Assembly: GCA_020721385.1 (NCBI GenBank)
Contig: DYMW01000077.1
Span: 1 to 7,269 of the forward strand
Reading direction: 5' to 3'
DNA from: Sulfurovum sp.
GTDB lineage: Bacteria > Campylobacterota > Campylobacteria > Campylobacterales > Sulfurovaceae
Length of the DNA stretch: 7,269 nucleotides
This document shows positions 1 to 6,006 of the stretch, in pieces. The notes beneath the pieces are model-generated. The model did no database searches and was not told the origin of the DNA. It worked only from the letters and a program-made list of their open reading frames with translations. A program made the translations under genes and the position numbers. The stretch's first letter is position 1. Each line of letters starts with the position of its first letter.

Positions 1-39
1 CTTACCATTGGTAAACAGGCTCAAAAGAGTGAAGCGTAA
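1..39 (+). CDS. C-terminal tail of an unidentified upstream gene (partial)
   Basis: The first reading frame stays open from the window edge and ends at TAA 37-39, giving the tail LTIGKQAQKSEA. A polar, charged end is typical of a protein C-terminus. Only 12 residues are visible, so no family can be named. Frame 2 is also open, to a stop at 44-46 (tail LPLVNRLKRVKRKI), so the frame choice is a preference, not a proof. The gene lies on the same strand as nirS and could belong to the same denitrification cluster, but that is inference from position only. Confidence 0.4.
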   Translation, partial: LTIGKQAQKSEA

Positions 40-52
40 AATTTAAATTAGG

Positions 53-116
53 AGGGCAACCATAAAGGATTGCCCCTACAGATTATTACATCGTAGGGGT
101 ACCCCTTGTGGGTACC
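53..116. repeat. REP-like inverted doublet (two palindromic units, head to head)
   Basis: Two GC-rich palindromic units lie in opposite orientation in AT-rich intergenic DNA. The left unit (53-80) forms a hairpin from GGGCAACC (54-61) with GG-A-TTGCCC (67-75) around ATAAA, followed by CCTACA. The right unit (91-118), read on the other strand, forms GGTACCC/GGGTACC (98-104 with 110-116) with the same flanking CCTAC. The units match at about two thirds of 28 positions, and several stem differences change both sides of a pair, so pairing is kept. The CCCCTAC (73-79) and GTAGGGG (93-99) motifs also pair with each other, folding the doublet into one larger hairpin. This matches the architecture of REP doublets (REPINs). 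The family assignment is inference because only one copy is visible. Confidence 0.6.
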
Positions 117-141
117 TTAATTTTAATACAAAGGAAACACA

Positions 142-291
142 ATGTTTTTTGAACCATTTACAGATTTGGTGCCAAGTTTTTTTGGTTAGCTTAATCAGGG
201 ACCTTTAACCTTAACCATCTTTTTACATATGGTAATTATTTTACCAATGTTTTGGATTTATAAACAGGAAAAAAAGAAGTTAAATAAATAG
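142..291 (+). pseudogene. Small membrane protein frame interrupted by an in-frame amber codon
   Basis: An AAAGGA site (131-136) precedes ATG 142. The frame reads MFFEPFTDLVPSFFG, meets TAG at 187-189, then continues open for 33 more codons to TAG 289-291. The second part contains a hydrophobic stretch (LTLTIFLHMVIILPMFWIY, 211-261) followed by a basic tail (KQEKKKLNK), the pattern of a single-pass protein with a cytoplasmic C-terminus. Read through, the product would be about 49 residues. A TGG-to-TAG or CAG-to-TAG change would explain the interruption. The second half has no separate start with a ribosome site; its first ATG is at 229, inside the hydrophobic segment. It could be a decayed gene, a sequencing error, a read-through product, or a 15-residue leader peptide followed by chance coding. 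I do not recognise the family. Confidence 0.45.
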
Positions 292-307
292 TATAAAGTG
301 TAAAATT

Positions 308-353
308 GGGCTTGACGTAGCCCCACTTTAATAAGTGTCGTCTAGTAACTAGA
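308..353 (+). promoter_or_regulatory. Cluster of three adjacent dyads in the nirS leader
   Basis: Three inverted repeats are packed between the small frame and nirS: GGGCT-N6-AGCCC (308-323), CACTT-TAAT-AAGTG (324-337) and TCTAG-TAA-CTAGA (341-353). The second has the 5-N4-5 layout of CRP/FNR-family operators, but its half-sites are not the FNR consensus TTGAT/ATCAA. The first could be a weak RNA hairpin, since no U-tract follows. No convincing -35/-10 pair is seen; weak -10-like TATAAA (292-297) and TAAAAT (301-306) lie just upstream. A regulatory role is inference from position. Confidence 0.35.
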
Positions 354-383
354 TAGGGGAATTGTAACTAAAAGGAGTATACA

Positions 384-2102
384 ATGAGATTAAATAAACT
401 TTTAAGTATCATGGCAATCAGTGCATTAACAGCCAGTTTTTTGTTTGCTGGAACATCAACAATGAATTTTGCTGAAGTTTACGAAAAAGAGTGTCAAGGG
501 TGTCATGGTCCTATTCACCAAGGTGGTGTGGGTTTCGACCTTAGACCTGAAGCACTCAAACAAAAAGAGACTAATGCATTGGCTGAAAAAATTATGAATG
601 GTGTTGAAAATACAGCCATGCCAGCATGGTCTTCTTCATTCTCAAAAGATGATGCGGCAGGCATGATTGATTGGTTAATGAATTGGAAAAATACTGTTGA
701 GTTAACCCTTGATTTTGATGAGGTGAAAAAAACTTGGAAAAAACTGGCAGATGTAGAGGCTCTTGCTAAAAAATATCCAACTCCAACCGAAGTTAAATCG
801 GTTCTTGATATTACGTTTGCAACAGAGAGAGATGCATCGTTAGTCGATTTTATTGACTCTACTACAGGTAAAGTACTCTCTCGTCATAAAGCTGGATTTG
901 CGGTGCATGTTACGGTAACCAATAAAAAGAATCCACGGTATGCCTATTCTATTTCTCGTTCAGGGCGGTTAACCATGTTTGATATTGGTGCTCCAGGGCA
1001 ACCAGCCGTTGCTTCTGTTCAGGTTGGTCAAGAGTCAAGAGGGTTGGCAGTAAGTCCTGATGGTAAATATGTCATTGCAGGTAATTATAACCCTGGTGGT
1101 GCCGTACTTTGTGATGCCATGACACTAGAACCTCTTAAAGTTTATAATACCAGTCGTGTTATTGACCCTGATGGACAAATCACACCATCACGTGTTGCTT
1201 CATTGGCAGATACTCCTTATGGTCCCTACTTTGCCATGACACTTAAAGATGCAGGTCATGTGTATATTATTGATTACTCTAAACCAAACTTCCCGATTGT
1301 TGGAGATGTTCCAAATATTGGAAAGATTCTTCATGATGCATTCCTTAATGAAGATGAAGGTAAGGATTTTGGACGATATTATATGATTGCTTCACAAGGA
1401 AGTGATGTGATAGGTATTGTCGATTTCAAAGATAAAAATTTGGCGGCCAAAGTATATACAGGTGACAAATCAAAACCACACCCAGGACAAGGTTCATCAT
1501 GGTACTCTAAAGGGCAAAAAAAACAACTTCATGCTACGGTTAGTATGAACATTGGTTCGGTTGTTATTTGGGATTCTAATTGGAAAGTGGTTAAAAAAGT
1601 AGAAACATCAGGTGGTGGTCTATTTGTTGGTACTGCTCATCATACACCATACATTTGGGCAGACTGTGTACTTGGTAAACCTGATAAGTACAATGAAGTA
1701 CACCTAATTAATAAAGATACTTTAGAGACAGATAAAATCATTAAAGTTGGTACAACCAAAGGACAACTTATTGATGCTAAAACCAAAAAAGTACTTCAAG
1801 AATGGGATGCTACACAGCATGTTACTGTAGCCCAAAAAGAAGTGGATTCTACCGTAAGTCAAGAAAAGTTGGTACCACATACCGATGAGTTAGGTGAAGT
1901 GGTTAAAGAGCCAGTAGCTCCAAGACTGCTTCATGCTGAACCTGCCAATCATGGTGAGTGGACAATGATAAGTGAATGGACGACAGGTCGAATTGGTATT
2001 TACAATTCTAAAACAGGTGAGTTTATTAAATATATCGAAAACTGCACAACACCTACCTTTACCTATTCTGTTGAACACAGACAGACCATTCCAGGTGCGT
2101 AA
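384..2102 (+). CDS. nirS: Cytochrome cd1 nitrite reductase family protein (NirS)
   Basis: NirS reduces nitrite to nitric oxide in the periplasm during denitrification. A Sec signal peptide spans residues 1-22 (cleavage likely after LFA). A short cytochrome c domain follows with CQGCH (Cys37, Cys40, His41) and an MPAW motif whose Met79 fits the sixth haem ligand, as in Pseudomonas aeruginosa NirS. From about residue 140 an eight-bladed d1-type propeller begins, with GFAVHV (His175) at the proximal d1 ligand position and PHPGQG (His366) at the position of catalytic His327. The second distal His region reads TAHHTP (His419/His420) instead of THP. About 45 extra residues lie between 455 and 515, and the N-terminal arm before the c domain is nearly absent. 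Start ATG 384 has AAAGGAGT six bases upstream. The porin follows after 39 bp, probably on the same transcript. A NirN-like d1-biogenesis role is the main alternative. Confidence 0.85.
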   Translation: MRLNKLLSIMAISALTASFLFAGTSTMNFAEVYEKECQGCHGPIHQGGVGFDLRPEALKQKETNALAEKIMNGVENTAMPAWSSSFSKDDAAGMIDWLMNWKNTVELTLDFDEVKKTWKKLADVEALAKKYPTPTEVKSVLDITFATERDASLVDFIDSTTGKVLSRHKAGFAVHVTVTNKKNPRYAYSISRSGRLTMFDIGAPGQPAVASVQVGQESRGLAVSPDGKYVIAGNYNPGGAVLCDAMTLEPLKVYNTSRVIDPDGQITPSRVASLADTPYGPYFAMTLKDAGHVYIIDYSKPNFPIVGDVPNIGKILHDAFLNEDEGKDFGRYYMIASQGSDVIGIVDFKDKNLAAKVYTGDKSKPHPGQGSSWYSKGQKKQLHATVSMNIGSVVIWDSNWKVVKKVETSGGGLFVGTAHHTPYIWADCVLGKPDKYNEVHLINKDTLETDKIIKVGTTKGQLIDAKTKKVLQEWDATQHVTVAQKEVDSTVSQEKLVPHTDELGEVVKEPVAPRLLHAEPANHGEWTMISEWTTGRIGIYNSKTGEFIKYIENCTTPTFTYSVEHRQTIPGA

Positions 2103-2141
2103 TTATTATACGTTTATACAAAAAATTCAAAGGAGAAAAAG

Positions 2142-3356
2142 ATGAAAACCATTACATTAAGTCTAAGTGCCTTATTGGCACTTACAACCCTAAGCATAGC
2201 AGACAATAATTTAGCAACATCATTGCTCAATGATGTGAGCTTTAATGGAGAAATTCGTACACGATATGAAAATGCAGAACAAGTAGGAAATGCTACGGAT
2301 ACAGCCAGTGCCATCACCAATCGTTTTGCATTGGGTGCAAAAGGAAATATTGGAGGCATTGAGGGATTAAGTGCTTTTGGTCAAGTTATGGCAGTAAGCA
2401 ATTTTGGATATGACCATTATGCACCCGAAAATGCTACTTATGATACCATTGCTGACCCAAGTAATGCGCGTATAACCCAATCCTATATCGATTATACCAT
2501 CGGAAAAACGCTTTTACGTGCAGGTAATCAAATGGTTAATCTTGATGATGAACGTTTTATTGGGGCGGTAGGTTGGAGACAAATGCCACAAACTTTTTTA
2601 GGCTATACCGTAGTTGATAACTCGGTTGAGAACTTAACCCTTTTGGGGTCGTATGTTACCAAACGTTATGGAATTCTAGACAACCTTTCAGGCGGAACCA
2701 AAACGGTTTTACTCAATGCCAATTACAAAGCAACACCCGAACTTCAACTAACAGGATATGGCTATTTAATTGGTTCAAGCAGTGATACTTATGGAGTAAT
2801 GGCTTCAGGTAAGTCAGGAACGGTGGATTACCTTGTAGAAGTTGCACAACAAAAAGATGCTTCCATAGAGTACAAAAATTTAGGAAAGCCAACGGTTGAT
2901 GCCCTTTATTATCGTGCCAATTTAGGAACAACTTATAATGGTATGATTGCAGGAATCACCTATGAATCATTAGGAAAAGCCGATGGGAAATCAAAAGGCT
3001 TTACCACACCTTTGGCCACACTTCATAAATGGCAAGGGTTTTCAGATGCTTTCTTAGGCTATACAGCAGCAACAAATACCTATGGGCTTAATGATATGTA
3101 TGCTCAATTGGGCTACACCCAAGCAGGTTTTGGTAAAGTTTTAGGTATTTATCATATCTTTAATGCACAAGAGAGTACCGCAGGTAAGTCTAAAGATGCA
3201 GGAAGTGAACTGGATTTACTCTATGCTTATCCTTTGGCCTCTGATCTTCAGATTTTGGGGAAAGCAGCTTTCTTTAAAGGTGAATCAAACTCTGTGATTG
3301 GTGCCGCAGCTAATGATATTAACAAATATTGGCTTCAACTTGATTATACGTTTTAA
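2142..3356 (+). CDS. Outer-membrane porin, alginate-export/OprD-like family
   Basis: This 404-residue protein has a Sec signal peptide (residues 1-20, cleavage after SIA). The mature protein alternates polar and hydrophobic residues and ends in LDYTF, with the terminal Phe typical of outer-membrane beta-barrels handled by the BAM complex. Near the N-terminus it shows an FNGEIRTRYE first strand. Around residues 105-155 it has the series TIADPSNARITQSYIDY, AGNQMVNLDDERFIGAVGW and RQMPQTF, which resembles the DNQRFxGNVGWRQxxQTFD signature of alginate-export-like barrels. The family is used for many small solutes, so alginate itself is unlikely as the substrate here. Start ATG 2142 has AAAGGAG about 7 bases upstream. 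It sits 39 bp behind nirS with no terminator between, which suggests co-expression during denitrification and perhaps entry of nitrite/nitrate or an organic solute. The substrate is unknown. Confidence 0.8.
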   Translation: MKTITLSLSALLALTTLSIADNNLATSLLNDVSFNGEIRTRYENAEQVGNATDTASAITNRFALGAKGNIGGIEGLSAFGQVMAVSNFGYDHYAPENATYDTIADPSNARITQSYIDYTIGKTLLRAGNQMVNLDDERFIGAVGWRQMPQTFLGYTVVDNSVENLTLLGSYVTKRYGILDNLSGGTKTVLLNANYKATPELQLTGYGYLIGSSSDTYGVMASGKSGTVDYLVEVAQQKDASIEYKNLGKPTVDALYYRANLGTTYNGMIAGITYESLGKADGKSKGFTTPLATLHKWQGFSDAFLGYTAATNTYGLNDMYAQLGYTQAGFGKVLGIYHIFNAQESTAGKSKDAGSELDLLYAYPLASDLQILGKAAFFKGESNSVIGAAANDINKYWLQLDYTF

Positions 3357-3370
3357 AAATCTATTTAATA

Positions 3371-3393
3371 TTCTCTCTCTTTAAGAGAGGGAA
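3371..3393. other. Short purine/pyrimidine hairpin between convergent genes
   Basis: TTCTCTCTC (3371-3379) pairs with GAGAGGGAA (3385-3393) around TTTAA, with one G-U pair on the + strand RNA. It lies 15 bases after the porin stop and directly before the longer inverted repeat, sharing two bases with it. No U-tract follows on either strand, so alone it is not a classical terminator. It may stabilise the 3' end of the nirS-porin mRNA. Confidence 0.4.
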
Positions 3394-3479
3394 TTGGTGA
3401 AACCCATTTTTGAATTTTAAAAAAAACTCCTCCTTTAAATTTTGAACAAAAATATGGGTTTCACCAATTTTTATTTTTA
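3392..3479 (+). terminator. Long inverted repeat with U-rich tail, terminator of the nirS-porin unit
   Basis: The arms AATTGGTGAAACCCAT (3392-3407) and ATGGGTTTCACCAATT (3454-3469) are a perfect 16-bp inverted repeat. Inner complementarity (TTTTG 3408-3412 with CAAAA 3447-3451, then A/T-rich pairs) extends the stem toward a loop near CTCCTCC. On the + strand it is followed by TTTATTTTTA, ending at the stop codon of the convergent exonuclease gene. On the - strand the sequence after it is CCCTCTC, without a U-run, so it should work best for the + transcript. Confidence 0.7.
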
Positions 3480-4220
3480 AACGTTCTCCAAAACCCTTTC
3501 TAAAGTATATTTTAAATCTTCATCCAACTCTAATGATTTTAGCATCCATTTAATATATCCTGCATCACTACGGGCTATATCGTCTATGGCTTCGCCTTTG
3601 TACTTTCCGAATTTAAAGTTTTTGAGTATGACAGGGGTTTGCGTTAACGCTTCAAGTTTTGTCATAGGATGAATATTCACATATTGCTCTTTAACTTTGG
3701 CTACCAATTTGGAAAGCAGTAATTTCATCACCAATACATCACCAATGGCATCGTGGGCTTTAATGATAATGTTGTGTTTACTTGCCTCTTGTTGCTCATC
3801 TTTGTAGAGTCCTAAGGCGTACCGAAAATATTGTAAACGATGATAAGGAGCATCAGGAAAGAGATGTTTAGAACAGCGTAAGGTATCAATCAATTTCATT
3901 TTATTGACAAAACCCTCTTTTTGTAACATTCCCAAATCAAAATCAATATTGTGTGCAATCAAATAATTTTGTTCCTCATTTAAGACGACCAAGTCATTGT
4001 AAAATTTTGTCTTTATAAAACGCTCTTTACCCTCTATAATATCAGGGGTAATGTTATGTACTTCCATCGCTTCAATTTTAATGGCTACCTCAGAAGAGCA
4101 GAGTTCATCATAAACTTCTACTTTCCCTTTGGCATCGACCACCATTGCCCCTATTTGTATGATTCTATCTTCTTCTTGATTCCCTGTTGTTTCGGTATCA
4201 AACAATACATATTTAACCAC
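3477..4220 (-). CDS. DEDDh-family 3'-5' exonuclease with ExoX-type C-terminal domain
   Basis: This 247-residue protein belongs to the DnaQ-like exonuclease superfamily, which removes nucleotides from 3' ends using two metal ions. The catalytic set is visible: FDTETTG (Asp8, Glu10), AHNIDFD (Asp95) and HDAIGD (His156, Asp161). The C-terminal part carries FGKYKGEAIDDIARSDAGYI (residues 204-223) and KWML. This resembles the small domain at the end of exonuclease X-like proteins (the DUF3820 type), so a repair nuclease like ExoX fits better than the DNA polymerase III epsilon subunit. The start is GTG 4220, with AGGAAA just upstream; the G of GTG is also the last base of the TAG stop of the upstream membrane-protein gene, so translation is probably coupled. 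The exact substrate is not determinable. It ends against the convergent terminator at 3479. Confidence 0.85.
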   Translation of the reverse strand: MVKYVLFDTETTGNQEEDRIIQIGAMVVDAKGKVEVYDELCSSEVAIKIEAMEVHNITPDIIEGKERFIKTKFYNDLVVLNEEQNYLIAHNIDFDLGMLQKEGFVNKMKLIDTLRCSKHLFPDAPYHRLQYFRYALGLYKDEQQEASKHNIIIKAHDAIGDVLVMKLLLSKLVAKVKEQYVNIHPMTKLEALTQTPVILKNFKFGKYKGEAIDDIARSDAGYIKWMLKSLELDEDLKYTLERVLENV

Positions 4221-4807
4221 TATGATTTCCTACTCTTTATATTTTTAATATAGCTATAAAATGACTTCAACTCTCGAACAAATCGCCCCTCTTTAGAAAA
4301 ATATTTCAACTTTATCATGGTGACCATTGCTTTAAACTTCTCTTTTAAAATAGCCGTCTTTTTTAATGTATTTTGATAAATACTTAAAGCTTTAATCCAA
4401 TAAAAACCAGCCATAATCTTTGCGTATGCCCATGCAAACCAAGCAAAACTCAAAAGCTTTTTCTGTCCTACTTTAAATAACCAAAATGTAAATCCAGCAA
4501 TAGGAATTTTTGCAACATAAAGTAATGCTCCCAAAAGTACTTTACCCTGTACAAAGAAAAGACCTGCTATCAAACCCGCACCTTCTACTCCCAAAAGAAA
4601 TAAAGTAAAAAAAATCAAAAGGATATAACGATTCGATTTAATAATAGCAAGTTCTAATTTGTGTAGTATCCGAAAAGACTCTATCTTTAAATAAATGGGT
4701 TTGGCTAAACCTTCCCAAATAATCTCTTCAAAAATAATAAATGTAAAAACAAGTATAAATTGAAGAACAATAAGTAATTTATTCCAAATAAAGTTTAAAA
4801 AATTCAC
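4220..4807 (-). CDS. Conserved membrane protein of unknown function
   Basis: This 195-residue protein has hydrophobic segments at about residues 11-28, 60-85 and 88-112, an aromatic stretch at 119-140 (FAWFAWAY), and a basic C-terminal tail (about 145-195) that should face the cytoplasm. The segment FEEIIWEGLAKPIY (26-39), the LE near 52, the AK in YVAKIPIAG and the WFAWAY motif resemble an uncharacterised proteobacterial membrane family that I recall only from its pattern and for which I know no function. The start is GTG 4807 with AGAGGA eight bases upstream. Its stop overlaps the exonuclease start by one base, so the two are co-translated. A promoter with a perfect TATAAT lies just upstream, separating it from the ribosomal-protein operon. 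No catalytic motif is visible. Confidence 0.75.
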   Translation of the reverse strand: MNFLNFIWNKLLIVLQFILVFTFIIFEEIIWEGLAKPIYLKIESFRILHKLELAIIKSNRYILLIFFTLFLLGVEGAGLIAGLFFVQGKVLLGALLYVAKIPIAGFTFWLFKVGQKKLLSFAWFAWAYAKIMAGFYWIKALSIYQNTLKKTAILKEKFKAMVTMIKLKYFSKEGRFVRELKSFYSYIKNIKSRKS

Positions 4808-4837
4808 GACAGTTATCCTCTTAAATGATTAAGAAAA

Positions 4838-4846
4838 ATTATAGCA
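4838..4846 (-). promoter_or_regulatory. Extended -10 promoter for the membrane protein-exonuclease pair
   Basis: Read on the - strand the sequence is TGC-TATAAT, a perfect -10 with the extended TGn, preceded by a T-rich run and no clear -35, as is usual for housekeeping promoters in Campylobacterota. Transcription would start near 4831, about 24 bases before the GTG at 4807. It lies after the rplS terminator. Confidence 0.65.
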
Positions 4847-4872
4847 AAAAAAGATGATTTTTAGGGAATTTG

Positions 4873-4902
4873 AAAAGAAAAAGGGGAACGAATATCCCCT
4901 TT
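4873..4902 (-). terminator. Intrinsic terminator of the rpsP-rplS operon
   Basis: AAAGGGG and CCCCTTT arms (4896-4902 with 4880-4886) form a 7-bp stem around a 9-base loop. On the - strand the stem is followed by further T residues (TTTTTCTTTT in total, 4882-4873). It begins 23 bases after the rplS stop, as expected for a rho-independent terminator. The + strand lacks a U-run after the stem. Confidence 0.85.
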
Positions 4903-4925
4903 GTAGAGTACGAAAAGTGAAGAAA

Positions 4926-5285
4926 TTACTTTCTTCTAAGCTCTTTAATTCTTGCTTTTTTACCTTTAAGCTCTCTAAGATAAAACAATTTAGTACGTCT
5001 AACTCTACCACGTCTTAACACTTCAATACTTTCAATACTTTCAGAATAAAGAGGGAAAATTCTTTCAACACCCACAGAGTTAGCACCAATTCTTCTAACC
5101 ATCATGGTTCGACCTGTACCTGTACCTCTAAGAGCGATACAGATACCTTCAAAGTTCTGTACTCTTGTTTTTTCACCCTCTTTAATTCTAACAGCGACTC
5201 TTAATGTGTCACCTGCTCTAAATTGAGGAACACTTTTGTTCTCTAATTGTGCTTGTTCAAAACTCTCAATATATTTATTTCTCAT
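4926..5285 (-). CDS. rplS: 50S ribosomal protein L19
   Basis: L19 sits at the interface of the 30S and 50S subunits. The 119-residue product shows the family features: the FRAGDTLRV strand (residues 22-30), EGEKTRVQNFEG (36-47), RRIGANSVGVERIFPLYS (64-81) and the basic C-terminal end RRGRVRRTKLFYLREL, with length close to that of other L19 proteins. Start ATG 5285 is chosen because MRNKYIESFE aligns with the normal N-terminus and AAAGG lies about 7 bases upstream; a frame open further upstream overlaps trmD and is not family-like. It is the last gene of the operon, 28 bp after trmD, and is followed by a strong terminator. Confidence 0.97.
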   Translation of the reverse strand: MRNKYIESFEQAQLENKSVPQFRAGDTLRVAVRIKEGEKTRVQNFEGICIALRGTGTGRTMMVRRIGANSVGVERIFPLYSESIESIEVLRRGRVRRTKLFYLRELKGKKARIKELRRK

Positions 5286-5313
5286 CGTTTTACCTTTATT
5301 TTTCGTCACTCTA

Positions 5314-5994
5314 TTAGAGCTGTTTATGCATATCTGGTCTAAAGTACTTTGTTTTACACTTCGCCATCGCATTTTTTAAGTCCAAGATTCTACCGTGATT
5401 TCCCTTTAATAACTCTGATGGAACGGCAATTTCATTATAAATTTTTGGTTTACTAAAGGAAGGTGATTCTAAAGTTAAATCTTCAAAACTTTCAATCGCC
5501 AAAGAGTCACTGTTTCCAAGTACCCCATCCACATTTCTAGCAATGGCATCACACATTACCATTGATGCCAATTCGCCACCTGTTAATATAAAATCACCTA
5601 TAGAGAACAACTCATCAGCATCACTTTCTATAAAACGTTCATCCATTCCCTCATAACGCCCTGATACAAAAACAATATGTTTTTTCTTTGCCAAACGTTT
5701 CGCATCATTTTGTTTAAAAGGTTTACCAACAGGTGTTGCAATAACCACATACGCCTCTGATGATACAGCTTTGATTGCCTTAATTGTATCAAAAAGAGGT
5801 TGAGGTGTCATTAGCATCCCTGCCCCTCCTCCGATCATCGGTTCATCTACTTTATGATGTTTATTGGCAGTGTAATCACGGGGATTAAAATAGTCAACCT
5901 CAATCAAATGAGCCGATGTAGCACGAAAAAGAATGGAATCAGAAAAGTACCCCTCAATAATTTGAGGAAAAAGAGTTACAAAAGAAAATTTCAT
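5314..5994 (-). CDS. trmD: tRNA (guanine-37-N1)-methyltransferase TrmD
   Basis: TrmD methylates N1 of G37, next to the anticodon of tRNAs for Leu, Pro and Arg, using S-adenosylmethionine, and so prevents +1 frameshifting. The 226-residue protein shows the SPOUT trefoil-knot motifs: DEPMIGGGAGM (50-60), SGRYEGMDER (111-120), SIGDFILTGGELA (131-143) and DAIARNVDGVLG (149-160) with the conserved Arg. The usual EDSF motif of the catalytic Asp169 (E. coli) reads IESF here (Glu168), a conservative change. ATG 5994 is preferred because the family begins with a strand such as MKFSFVTLFP and AGAAG is correctly spaced; the GTG at 6000 overlaps that site. It lies 12 bp after rimM. Confidence 0.96.
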   Translation of the reverse strand: MKFSFVTLFPQIIEGYFSDSILFRATSAHLIEVDYFNPRDYTANKHHKVDEPMIGGGAGMLMTPQPLFDTIKAIKAVSSEAYVVIATPVGKPFKQNDAKRLAKKKHIVFVSGRYEGMDERFIESDADELFSIGDFILTGGELASMVMCDAIARNVDGVLGNSDSLAIESFEDLTLESPSFSKPKIYNEIAVPSELLKGNHGRILDLKNAMAKCKTKYFRPDMHKQL

Positions 5995-6006
5995 CAACAC
6001 TTCTGC

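Noticed and set aside
312..317. TTGACG as a -35 element for nirS
   Set aside because: No -10 hexamer is found at 16-18 bp spacing, and the bases lie within the GGGCT/AGCCC dyad.
345..370. GTAACTA direct repeat before nirS
   Set aside because: Seven A/T-rich bases repeated at 19 bp; likely chance, and one copy is part of the TCTAG dyad.
300..383. Classical FNR (TTGAT-N4-ATCAA) or NssR-type (TTAAC-N4-GTTAA) box before nirS
   Set aside because: No match on either strand; the TTAACCTTAACC at 205-216 is a direct repeat, not a dyad.
1890..2078. Open frame on the - strand inside nirS
   Set aside because: It is a shadow of the nirS coding frame with no ribosome site or family-like sequence; the same holds for the - strand frames inside the porin gene and the + strand frames at 4056-4253, 5854-6075 and 6463-6702.
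5286..5372. N-terminal extension of L19 by 29 codons
   Set aside because: It would overlap the end of trmD, has no family similarity, and the ATG at 5285 has a good ribosome site and matches the normal L19 N-terminus.
5995..6000. GTG start of TrmD two codons earlier
   Set aside because: The GTG overlaps the AGAAG ribosome site; ATG 5994 is well spaced and begins with the family-like MKF.
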